From contig NZ_FUYS01000002.1 in the NCBI RefSeq assembly GCF_900168055.1, positions 888 through 64,887 of the forward strand: a stretch of DNA of 64,000 bases, written 5' to 3'. The DNA is from Parapedobacter luteus. Its GTDB lineage: Bacteria; Bacteroidota; Bacteroidia; Sphingobacteriales; Sphingobacteriaceae. Below the pieces are notes generated by a model. The model was not told the origin of the DNA, searched no databases, and saw only the letters and a list, made by a program, of their open reading frames with translations. Positions 1 to 7,686 of this stretch are shown here, in pieces (the stretch's first letter is position 1; every line of letters begins with the position of its first letter). The position numbers and the translations under genes are program-made.

Positions 1-2106
1 GGCTATACCGTGACGAGCGGCAACGGCACTGTAGCAGGCACGGGCAACAGCGCCACGGTGACCACCGGTGCGGTGATTCCGGTGGGGGGTACCATTACGG
101 TGAGCGTAACGGCCGACGTGGATGCGGATGCACCGGCGACCATCGCCAACGGCATCAGTGTGTGGGGTCCGGATAACGATCCGGATACCGACACACCGGA
201 TGATGAGGATGATACGCCGGAAATTCCTGTGGATCGCGCTTCGAATATTAGCATCACCAAGGTCGCTGATCAGCCGCGCGTAAAAGCGGGTACCACTACT
301 TCCTTTACACTTACGTTGGTTAATGACGGACCATCGGTCATTGAGGTGGGCAAGGCCATCCACTTGGCAGAGCGTCCAGGTGCCGGCGTGACGATTACCG
401 GCTACGCGGTAACCGCTGGTGCAGCTACTATTGCGGGTACAGCCAACGAAGCCGTACTGACTACCACCGTTAAGATTGCCGTGGGCGGTACGATTACGGT
501 AAGCGTTACCGCAGTTGTCGATGCCAATGCTCCGGCTACCATTACCAATGGTATCAGCGTATGGGGTCCCGACAAAGATCCGGAGACCGAAGATCCGGAC
601 GATGAAGACGATACACCTGAAATACCGGTAGACCCCAATGCCACCCTGAGTATTACAAAGGTAGCTGATCAGGCACGGGTGAAAGCCGGCGAAAACACAT
701 CGTTCACGCTTACAATCACGAATGAAGGCCCGTCCGACATCGGCGTTGGCGAAGATATCCGGCTCGTGGAGCGACCCGGTCAAGGCGTGGCGATTACGGG
801 ATATGCAGTCAGCTCGGGTCCGGCAACCGTAAATGGTACAGGGAATAACGCCGTGGTGACCACAAACGCAGTATTGCCAATGGGTGGCACCATCGTGGTC
901 AGCGTAAGTGCGACCGTAATGGGCGATGCTGAGGGCACTATCACAAACGGCATCAGCGTATGGGGCCCGAACAAGGATCCTGAGACCGCCGATCCGGATG
1001 ATGAGGATGATACCCCCGAAATACCGGTAGACCCGAGCTACGCGCTGCGCATCACGAAGATGGCCGATGACCAAACCGTGGTCTCCGGTGGAAGCACCAC
1101 ATTCACGGTTACCGTTACCAATAATGGCCCGTCAACCATTGCAGCGGGTGAGGTCATCAGCTTGGAGGAACGGCCAGGAACCGGAGTTGCCATTACCGGA
1201 TACCAGGTGACGTCGGGCAACGCATCGGCGACTGGTTCAGGAAATCGGGCTGCGCTCACCACGTCGGCCGCTATTCCATCCGGCGGCACTGTCATCGTAT
1301 CCGTCAGTGCGGATGTGACCGCACCTGCCGGGTCGACGATTACCAATGGAATAGCCGTATGGGGCCCGGATAAGAACCCCGATACGGACGACGAAGACGA
1401 TGAAGACGAAACGCCCGAAATTCCGGTGGGACGACCCTACACGCTCAGCATTGAGAAAGTAGCGGACCAGTCCATAGTGACCGCAGGGCAGCCGACAACC
1501 TTCACCGTGACGGTGACTAACAATGGACCGCTGGAAATTGGGTCGGGAAGGGTCATTACCCTCGATGAGCGCCCCGGTGCCGGGGTGACGATAGCTGGAT
1601 ATGAAATTGTCTCCGGCGCGGCAACCATCAATGGTACAGGCAACACCGCTACCATCACGACCACCGGTACGGTAGGCGTGGGATCAACCATCGTGGTACG
1701 TATAAATGCCAATGTAGAGCCAACTGCCACCAATACGATTACCAACGGCATTGCAGTTTGGGGGCCAGATCGCAACCCGGATACGGAAGACCCCGATGAT
1801 GAGGACAACACCAATCCGATTCCGGTTGATGCGACGATAGACATCCCGAATGTGTTTACACCAAACGGAGATGGCTTGAATGATCGCTTTGTGATCAAAA
1901 ACGTGATGCAATACCAAGGCAGGGAACTGATCATAATCAATCGGTGGGGAAATCAAGTTTATAAAAGCATGGATTACAACAACGATTGGGATGGTGGAAC
2001 TTTGGCAGAGGGCACCTATTATTATATCCTACGTGTCCGAAATAATAATGGCGAATGGCAGACCCATAAAGGTCCGATTGCCATCATCAGAGTCACCAAC
2101 CGATAA
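1..2106 (+). CDS. DUF11-repeat surface protein with gliding/T9SS type B C-terminal domain (5' partial)
   Basis: The reading frame is open from the first base, so the start lies before the window; 701 residues are present. The visible part is one incomplete and four complete repeats of about 133 residues, each beginning with a (I/L)SITKVADQ-like strand and ending in an acidic stretch such as DPDDEDDTPEIPVD, which fits DUF11-type beta-sandwich repeats. The last 85 or so residues carry IPNVFTPNGDGLND, RWGNQVY and WDG, the hallmarks of the gliding-motility-associated C-terminal domain (CHU_C) that directs type IX secretion. It is therefore probably a very large exported adhesin or matrix protein. 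A PorP/SprF gene follows 90 bases later, the usual partner of type B sorting-signal proteins. The bound ligand is unknown. Confidence 0.9.
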   Translation, partial: GYTVTSGNGTVAGTGNSATVTTGAVIPVGGTITVSVTADVDADAPATIANGISVWGPDNDPDTDTPDDEDDTPEIPVDRASNISITKVADQPRVKAGTTTSFTLTLVNDGPSVIEVGKAIHLAERPGAGVTITGYAVTAGAATIAGTANEAVLTTTVKIAVGGTITVSVTAVVDANAPATITNGISVWGPDKDPETEDPDDEDDTPEIPVDPNATLSITKVADQARVKAGENTSFTLTITNEGPSDIGVGEDIRLVERPGQGVAITGYAVSSGPATVNGTGNNAVVTTNAVLPMGGTIVVSVSATVMGDAEGTITNGISVWGPNKDPETADPDDEDDTPEIPVDPSYALRITKMADDQTVVSGGSTTFTVTVTNNGPSTIAAGEVISLEERPGTGVAITGYQVTSGNASATGSGNRAALTTSAAIPSGGTVIVSVSADVTAPAGSTITNGIAVWGPDKNPDTDDEDDEDETPEIPVGRPYTLSIEKVADQSIVTAGQPTTFTVTVTNNGPLEIGSGRVITLDERPGAGVTIAGYEIVSGAATINGTGNTATITTTGTVGVGSTIVVRINANVEPTATNTITNGIAVWGPDRNPDTEDPDDEDNTNPIPVDATIDIPNVFTPNGDGLNDRFVIKNVMQYQGRELIIINRWGNQVYKSMDYNNDWDGGTLAEGTYYYILRVRNNNGEWQTHKGPIAIIRVTNR
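247..1836 (+). repeat. Four in-frame repeats of exactly 399 nt (DUF11 units)
   Basis: Equivalent codons of the repeat start fall at 247, 646, 1045 and 1444, so the first three units are exactly 133 codons long; the fourth ends where the C-terminal domain begins. A further incomplete copy occupies 1-246. The units differ at many bases while keeping length, which suggests an old duplication held by protein structure. Confidence 0.85.
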
Positions 2107-2117
2107 AAATTGAACGG

Positions 2118-2146
2118 CCTGCCGGGACCGATCGGATCCCGGCAGG
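2118..2146 (+). terminator. GC-rich hairpin after the adhesin gene
   Basis: A 10-bp perfect stem (CCTGCCGGGA at 2118-2127 with TCCCGGCAGG at 2137-2146) encloses a small palindrome CCGATCGG. It lies 12 bases after the stop codon. No T tract follows, so it may act as an RNA-processing or stability hairpin or a weak terminator that lets porP be read through. Confidence 0.5.
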
Positions 2147-2196
2147 TATCATCGTAACAATGCGCTGAATGATTACCTCAATTATAAGAGAATAAG

Positions 2197-3159
2197 ATGA
2201 AAAAGATATTTTTCCTATTGCTGACAACGTTCTTTGTGCTGCCCACCGTAGCCCAGCAGGTAGCCCAGTACAGTCAATACATGTTTAATGCACTATACAT
2301 CAACCCCGCTTATGCTGGTTACCGCGGCCCTGCCAATCTGCATACCTATTACCGCTCGCAATGGACGGGTATGCCCGATGGTCCTCGGACGTTGGCATTG
2401 GCAGCCGATATGCGGGCGGCGAATGATAACATGGGGCTTGGCTTCAATTTGATGAGCGACCGAGTGGGGCTTGAGAAACGTATCTATGCCTACGCAAATT
2501 ATGCGTATCGGCTGCGGGTGGGATGGGACCCCGAAGATCGGCTGGCTTTCGGACTCGGCTTAGGCGTTATCCATTCTGCCTATGATAACGCCGGGGTGAG
2601 AACCGGCGACCCCGAGCCACTGAATATCGAAAATTCATTTCTCCCGGACGCACGATTTGGTGTCCATTATTCCAATAACCGTTTCTTTGCGGGAGTGGGC
2701 GTTGACAACCTTATTTCGCGGTTGATTTTCAACGAAAACAATGGCTCCACCCGGATCCCTCCGGTTACCCAATACTATATCAACGCTGGGGGCATTGTGC
2801 CGTTCGCTTCGGATATCCTTTTTAAGCCGTCGGTATTGGTCAAAAGCGCGCACAATTCGGCGGGCCGTGGTTGGGTGTCTGACCTGAATGCGGCGGTGAT
2901 CTTTGCTGAGCAGTTTACGTTTGGTGTGTCATACCGGACCGCCTTATCGAGCGGAGGAAATCTTTCCAACGATTTGGCGCGCCCTAACTCCGTTATCGCC
3001 TTAGCCGAATTTGTGGCCGCTGGACAGTTCCGGATAGGTTATTCCTTTGATTATGCATTAAATAAGTTGCATAACCAAGTGGGAAGCACGCATGAAATAT
3101 CATTGGGCTATTCGCTGATTAAGGGTACCCAGCGCGTACGAACCCCCCGTTATTTTTAA
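2197..3159 (+). CDS. PorP/SprF family type IX secretion system membrane protein
   Basis: The 320-residue product begins with a clear signal peptide (MKKIFFLLLTTFFVLPTVAQ) and continues with QVAQYSQYMFNALYINPAYAG, the characteristic start of the PorP/SprF family. The rest alternates short amphipathic strands and ends in an aromatic residue (RYF), as expected for an outer-membrane beta-barrel. Family members are associated with the type IX secretion machinery and are usually encoded next to one large CHU_C-domain cargo, which is the arrangement here; I infer it anchors or exports the upstream adhesin. It is followed 19 bases later by an OmpA/PD40 gene, completing a common Bacteroidota three-gene set. 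The genome probably has several PorP/SprF paralogues. Confidence 0.9.
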   Translation: MKKIFFLLLTTFFVLPTVAQQVAQYSQYMFNALYINPAYAGYRGPANLHTYYRSQWTGMPDGPRTLALAADMRAANDNMGLGFNLMSDRVGLEKRIYAYANYAYRLRVGWDPEDRLAFGLGLGVIHSAYDNAGVRTGDPEPLNIENSFLPDARFGVHYSNNRFFAGVGVDNLISRLIFNENNGSTRIPPVTQYYINAGGIVPFASDILFKPSVLVKSAHNSAGRGWVSDLNAAVIFAEQFTFGVSYRTALSSGGNLSNDLARPNSVIALAEFVAAGQFRIGYSFDYALNKLHNQVGSTHEISLGYSLIKGTQRVRTPRYF

Positions 3160-3178
3160 TCGTTGAGTACTGTAAACC

Positions 3179-5143
3179 ATGCTGACACGCAAAGGATATA
3201 AACAATTACCTATGGATTTTTTAGACAACAAGGTTAACCTATTAATTGTTGGGCTCTGCGTCCTGATTGCAGCTCCCTTACAGGCACAATATTCCCTTTT
3301 GAAATCTGCAGACAGAGAATTTGACTCGTTCAACTTCATCAAAGCGATAGAATTGTATCAACGGGCATACGAAGAAAAAGCAGATATCAGAACGGCGGAA
3401 CGGCTCGCTGAGTCTTATTACCATATCCGGAATTATCGAGAAGCAGAAGCGTGGTATGCCAAATTGGCCAACCAGGACGACGCGGAAGTAGATCATATCC
3501 TGCAATATGGGCATATACTCCGCAACAATTCAAAATTCAGGGAAGCCAAGGCGCAGTATCTTCGAGTTGCATCGAAAGCGACCGGCACCATCAACGAAGA
3601 TGAGTTAAACGTGCTGTACGCATCGTGTGACTCTGCTGTCATCTGGCTGGAAAATCCCGCAAAAGCGGTAGAAATCCGCAATGAACGCGCGCTGAACAGT
3701 AAACAGGCAGAATTTGGCGCGGTGCAAGGACCTGATGGGCTTTATTTTGCGTCCGACCGGTTTACAGGGGCGGATCAGCCGGATGTTATTTATGGCTGGA
3801 CGGGGAACCCTTATTTGTCGATGTACGTGGCCAACGGCAAAACCGTCAATAAAGTGGATGCTACCTGGGGAGATGGCGCTAATCATTTCGGTCCGGCCAC
3901 CTTCTCCACCAAACGGAATGAAGTATATTTTGCCGTTACCCGCAGCCTAAAACGGGAGGAAAGGCGGAAAGCCGGAAAAGACGTGACGGTTAACATCGAA
4001 ATTTTTTCCAATTCGCTGGATGCGCCCAATTGGGGCGAAAATGCGGTTGCTTTTCGGTATAATAACATCACAGCGTGGTCCGTCGGCGATCCCTTTCTGA
4101 CCGCTTCAGGCGATACGCTGTACTTTACATCGGATATGCCCGGCGGGCAAGGAGGCACCGACATCTACTACGTGACCCGCCAGTCGGATGGGAGTTGGGG
4201 GGAAGCCGCCAACATGGGAGCTGCCGTCAACACACCGGGCAATGAACGTTTCCCAAGTGTCGATGGCAGGGGCGATTTTTATTTCTCTTCGGATGGCCAT
4301 CTGGGTATGGGGGGATTGGATGTGTATCGGCTGGACAAGCGCAGGGGCATGCCAAAAGCGGTCAATCTCGGTTTTCCGTTTAATTCCCCATACGACGATT
4401 TTTCTATCCGGTTTGATAAGGAACTGGAAGGATACGTTGCGTCAAATCGAAGCGGCGGGATGGGTGCAGACGATATCTATTGGTTTAATTTAAACAAGGT
4501 CGTGCAGCTCGATCTGGAAGGTGGCGTATATAATGAGAAAACAAAATTGCCAGTCTCAGGTGCTAAGGTGACGCTAATCCCCGCAGGAAATGAAGCAAAT
4601 GCTGTGGTGGTGAATGCCGATGCAGGAGGTCGGTTCAAATTCAATTTGGCGGAAAATACCGACTATACATTGGCTGCCGAACAAACCGGTTTCCGCGAAT
4701 TCAAACCGATGGCGTTTTCAACGGCCGGTATCGATACCTCCACCACCTTGAAGAAGGATATCTTCCTTTCCCCCGTCGAAGTGCAGGAGGTAGTCGTACT
4801 CCGCAATATTTACTTTGACTTCGACAAAGCCGATATCCGGCCGGATGCAGCGTTGGAACTGGATAAAATAGCAGCATTTTTGAACAGCGACCCGGATGCC
4901 AGAATTGAGCTGAGCGCACATGCCGACTCAAGGGGTACACACGAATATAACCTGAAGCTTACACAACGCCGGGCCGATTCCGCCGTGGCTTATTTGGTAA
5001 GTAAAGGGATTGCCGCGGACCGCCTGGTGGCCAAGGGGTATGGCTTTACCAAGTTGGCCAACCATTGCGCCAAGGGGGTTGAGTGTACGGAAGAAGAACA
5101 CCAATGGAATCGGCGGGTGGAGTTTTTTGTGATAGGCCAATAA
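3179..5143 (+). CDS. Outer-membrane TPR/PD40/OmpA-domain protein
   Basis: The product has up to 654 residues. After a signal peptide ending near APLQAQ come TPR-like helices (about residues 40-150), a PD40-type beta-propeller (about 180-430, with LYFTSDMPGGQGGTDIYYV and FYFSSDGHLGMGGLDVY repeats), a carboxypeptidase-regulatory-like fold (about 445-515) and a C-terminal OmpA domain (NIYFDFDKADIRPDA, then HADSRG and NRRVEF) that should bind peptidoglycan. This architecture is shared with T9SS-linked periplasmic proteins such as PorE, and its place after PorP/SprF supports a role in anchoring that export apparatus. An ATG at 3212 would give a shorter signal peptide and is a reasonable alternative start. 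Confidence 0.85.
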   Translation: MLTRKGYKQLPMDFLDNKVNLLIVGLCVLIAAPLQAQYSLLKSADREFDSFNFIKAIELYQRAYEEKADIRTAERLAESYYHIRNYREAEAWYAKLANQDDAEVDHILQYGHILRNNSKFREAKAQYLRVASKATGTINEDELNVLYASCDSAVIWLENPAKAVEIRNERALNSKQAEFGAVQGPDGLYFASDRFTGADQPDVIYGWTGNPYLSMYVANGKTVNKVDATWGDGANHFGPATFSTKRNEVYFAVTRSLKREERRKAGKDVTVNIEIFSNSLDAPNWGENAVAFRYNNITAWSVGDPFLTASGDTLYFTSDMPGGQGGTDIYYVTRQSDGSWGEAANMGAAVNTPGNERFPSVDGRGDFYFSSDGHLGMGGLDVYRLDKRRGMPKAVNLGFPFNSPYDDFSIRFDKELEGYVASNRSGGMGADDIYWFNLNKVVQLDLEGGVYNEKTKLPVSGAKVTLIPAGNEANAVVVNADAGGRFKFNLAENTDYTLAAEQTGFREFKPMAFSTAGIDTSTTLKKDIFLSPVEVQEVVVLRNIYFDFDKADIRPDAALELDKIAAFLNSDPDARIELSAHADSRGTHEYNLKLTQRRADSAVAYLVSKGIAADRLVAKGYGFTKLANHCAKGVECTEEEHQWNRRVEFFVIGQ

Positions 5144-5170
5144 CCTGTCGCAACTCGTTTGTTGACTACA

Positions 5171-5211
5171 GGCCGAAGGGCGTGATGACCTGCTCATCAC
5201 GCCCTTCGGCC
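5171..5211 (+). terminator. Strong hairpin terminator of the T9SS gene set
   Basis: An 18-bp perfect inverted repeat (GGCCGAAGGGCGTGATGA at 5171-5188, its complement at 5194-5211) with a 5-base loop is followed by GTTTATT. It sits 27 bases after the OmpA-domain stop codon. The perfect stem makes termination very likely although the T run is short. Confidence 0.8.
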
Positions 5212-5382
5212 GTTTATTCGTGTAACGCCATCATGCGATTTGGCTAATATACTATCAGAATAGGCCAACAATTTAGTGTAAACTTATCGAATTATTGATT
5301 TATTTTGTAAAGGTGTGTCTGCGTTCATGTGATAAGGAATGAACTGCGAAGCATTTCGAAACATTGATGAATAATTATTCTG

Positions 5383-6228
5383 ATGAAGTTGTATAAAACC
5401 ACGCGGGGCCATGTTCTCCAGGCAGATGGCCGTTATTGCTTAATTCAACAGGATTGGGACGAACTTATCAACCGCGACGGCCTCCATGCGTACCTCAGGG
5501 CACAGCTGGAGTCCGTCGATTCGATCGAAGGCACGGAGGCGTTGGCCTTGATTGATAAGGAACTGCTTCCCCCGATAGGCGGCCAGGAGGTATGGGCGGC
5601 GGGAGTAACGTATAGGCGGAGTATGGAAGCACGCATGGAGGAAGCTAAAGATTCGGGGGGAGCTGATTTGTATGATCGCGTTTACCATGCTGAACGGCCG
5701 GAATTGTTTTTCAAAGCGCTGCCGCATCGGGTGGCCGGGCATGGGCACCGGGTAAGTATCCGTAAGGATTCCGCGTGGGATGTGCCCGAGCCGGAACTCA
5801 CCCTTTTCATCAATTCATCTGGAAGCATTCAAGGCTACACGGTCGGCAACGATATGAGTTCACGCAGTATAGAGGGCGAAAACGCATTATATCTGCCCCA
5901 AGCGAAGGTGTATGATCGCAGTGCTGCACTTGGGCCATGTCTCTATATTCCTGAATCGGGCATCGATCCCGATACGACCATCGAGATGGATATTGTCCGT
6001 AATGGACAGCTAATGTTCCGCGATTCAGTAATAATCAGCCGGATGAAACGGTCGTTGGACGAGCTGGCGGCGTATTTGTATCGCGAATGCTATTTCGATA
6101 AGGGCAGTTTCCTGATGACCGGCACATGCTTGGTGCCCGCCGATGACTTTACCTTACAGGTAGGGGATACCGTGCACATCACGATTGGTGACATCGGCAC
6201 ATTGACCAATACGGTCGCCTATAATTGA
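5383..6228 (+). CDS. Fumarylacetoacetate hydrolase family protein, KdaD-like
   Basis: The 281-residue protein has the FAH fold signature: a metal-binding E-x-E in [10 protein letters not shown], followed by [17 protein letters not shown] and a C-terminal FLMTGTC...[14 protein letters not shown] segment. The stretch [19 protein letters not shown] and the following [16 protein letters not shown] resemble the subgroup that includes 2-dehydro-3-deoxy-D-arabinonate dehydratase of pentose oxidation. I infer a sugar-acid dehydratase or acylpyruvate-type hydrolase in the cytoplasm; the exact substrate cannot be read from sequence. It stands alone between a terminator and a convergent retropepsin gene, so context does not help. 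Confidence 0.75.
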   Translation: MKLYKTTRGHVLQADGRYCLIQQDWDELINRDGLHAYLRAQLESVDSIEGTEALALIDKELLPPIGGQEVWAAGVTYRRSMEARMEEAKDSGGADLYDRVYHAERPELFFKALPHRVAGHGHRVSIRKDSAWDVPEPELTLFINSSGSIQGYTVGNDMSSRSIEGENALYLPQAKVYDRSAALGPCLYIPESGIDPDTTIEMDIVRNGQLMFRDSVIISRMKRSLDELAAYLYRECYFDKGSFLMTGTCLVPADDFTLQVGDTVHITIGDIGTLTNTVAYN

Positions 6229-6256
6229 TAATAGCGGGACGAGGTATGCAGGTAGA

Positions 6257-6691
6257 TTAGCGCCTTCGTTGCCTGAGCTTCAGCGTATGCTTCCGATAGT
6301 CTATAATCCCGCCATAGGCGCTGAGGATATCGCCGCCAATAACCCCAATGACGGGTTCGATATCCAACTGTTGATAGGCGTAGTTGATGGTGGATAAGTC
6401 CAAGACGGCCACTTCGTAATGTTTCAGGTGGAGGCCGCCGATTTGCAGATCCGGCACATTCAGGATAAAGCTTTGCATCGATGTCGTGCCTAAGCCGGTA
6501 GAAACCATGTCGGTATGCTGGAGTACCATATCCCGGTGAAGGTAATTTTCTACGGTCGCTTTGTCAAACACGGTCTTAGAAGCACCTGTATCCAGCACGG
6601 CCTTAAAAGGCGTATTAAAAACGATGACTTCCAGCAAAAGGTGGAAGCCATCGTCCTGCAGATTAAGTAAAGTCAATGGGACAGCTATCAT
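6257..6691 (-). CDS. Retropepsin-like aspartic protease (clan AA)
   Basis: A small protein of 144 residues with the active-site triad D-T-G at residues 34-36 (AVLDTGASKTVFD) preceded by a hydrophobic strand, and a second hydrophobic-Gly motif near the C-terminus (GVIGGDILSAYGGIIDY). One D-T-G per chain means it would work as a homodimer. No signal peptide is evident. It starts 3 bases after the mdh stop codon, so it is probably co-transcribed with mdh. The substrate is unknown. A second, distinct member of this fold is encoded at 36654-37073. Confidence 0.8.
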   Translation of the reverse strand: MIAVPLTLLNLQDDGFHLLLEVIVFNTPFKAVLDTGASKTVFDKATVENYLHRDMVLQHTDMVSTGLGTTSMQSFILNVPDLQIGGLHLKHYEVAVLDLSTINYAYQQLDIEPVIGVIGGDILSAYGGIIDYRKHTLKLRQRRR

Positions 6692-6694
6692 TGA

Positions 6695-7633
6695 TTAAAG
6701 TGTCCCGATTTCTTTCAGCACGTTATTCATGCTGCGCACAGCATCGGCGCTTTTCGCGAAGGCGCTTTTTTCGTCTTCATCAAGTGGAATGTCAAGAATG
6801 CGCTCCCATCCGCTTTTGCCGAGGATGACAGGCACCCCCAAATTGATGTCGTGTTGTCCGTATTCGCCTTCGAGGTAAACCGAAGCGGTGAAGAGCTTCT
6901 TCTGGTCGCGTACGATACTTTCTACTACGGCCGCGCTCGAAGCGCCCGGTGCGTACCATGCCGAAGTGCCGATGAGCTTGGTCAACGTGGCCCCACCAAC
7001 CATGGTATCAGCCACAACCTGTTGCTGTTCTTCGTCGGAGAGAAATTGGGTCACCGGCAAGCTATTCCATGTTGCATGTTTGATAAGCGGTATCATCGTG
7101 GTATCGCCGTGTCCACCGATCACGATGGCGTTGAGATCAGCAGGCGAAGCGCCGAGCCGCAGACTGAGCTGATACTTAAAGCGCGACGAATCCAATGTGC
7201 CTCCCATGCCGATAATACGGTTTTTGGGAAGGCCAGTAGCTTTAAGTGCGAGATAGGTCATCGTGTCCATCGGATTGGACACCACGACGAGGATAACCTC
7301 GGGAGAATATTTCAACAGGTTTTCTGCCACGGTACGCACGATGTTGGCATTGGTACCAATCAGTTCTTCTCGGGTCATCCCCGGTTTGCGCGGAATGCCC
7401 GATGTGATCACAGCCACGGTTGAACCAGCTGTTTGGCTGTAATCGTTTGTGACACCGGTGATTTTGGAATCGAATCCCAGCAAGGCCGCGGTCTGAGCGA
7501 TATCCTGCGCTTTGCCCTCGGCGAATCCCTCTTTGATGTCAAGTAAGACGACTTCTTCCGCAAGTTGTTTGCGGACGATGTTGTCAGCGGTAGTGGCGCC
7601 TACTGCTCCGGCACCTACGACGGTTATCTTCAT
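6695..7633 (-). CDS. mdh: Malate dehydrogenase
   Basis: The enzyme interconverts malate and oxaloacetate with NAD in the TCA cycle. It has the N-terminal Rossmann motif MKITVVGAGAVGATTAD, the substrate-loop arginines around IPRKPGMTREEL, VVSNPMD, MGGTLDSSRF and the catalytic histidine in IVIGGHGDTTMIP. This is the LDH-like MDH type common in Bacteroidota. The frame stays open 11 codons further to an ATG at 7666, but MKITVVGAG at 7633 gives the normal family length (312 residues) and is preferred. It lies 53 bases after tamL and 3 bases before the retropepsin gene, suggesting one transcript with the tam genes or a promoter in the gap. Confidence 0.95.
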   Translation of the reverse strand: MKITVVGAGAVGATTADNIVRKQLAEEVVLLDIKEGFAEGKAQDIAQTAALLGFDSKITGVTNDYSQTAGSTVAVITSGIPRKPGMTREELIGTNANIVRTVAENLLKYSPEVILVVVSNPMDTMTYLALKATGLPKNRIIGMGGTLDSSRFKYQLSLRLGASPADLNAIVIGGHGDTTMIPLIKHATWNSLPVTQFLSDEEQQQVVADTMVGGATLTKLIGTSAWYAPGASSAAVVESIVRDQKKLFTASVYLEGEYGQHDINLGVPVILGKSGWERILDIPLDEDEKSAFAKSADAVRSMNNVLKEIGTL

Positions 7634-7686
7634 AAGGTTATTTTTTGGGTGTTCACTACTGTTCAACGGTAGCTAAGGTAGTGATT

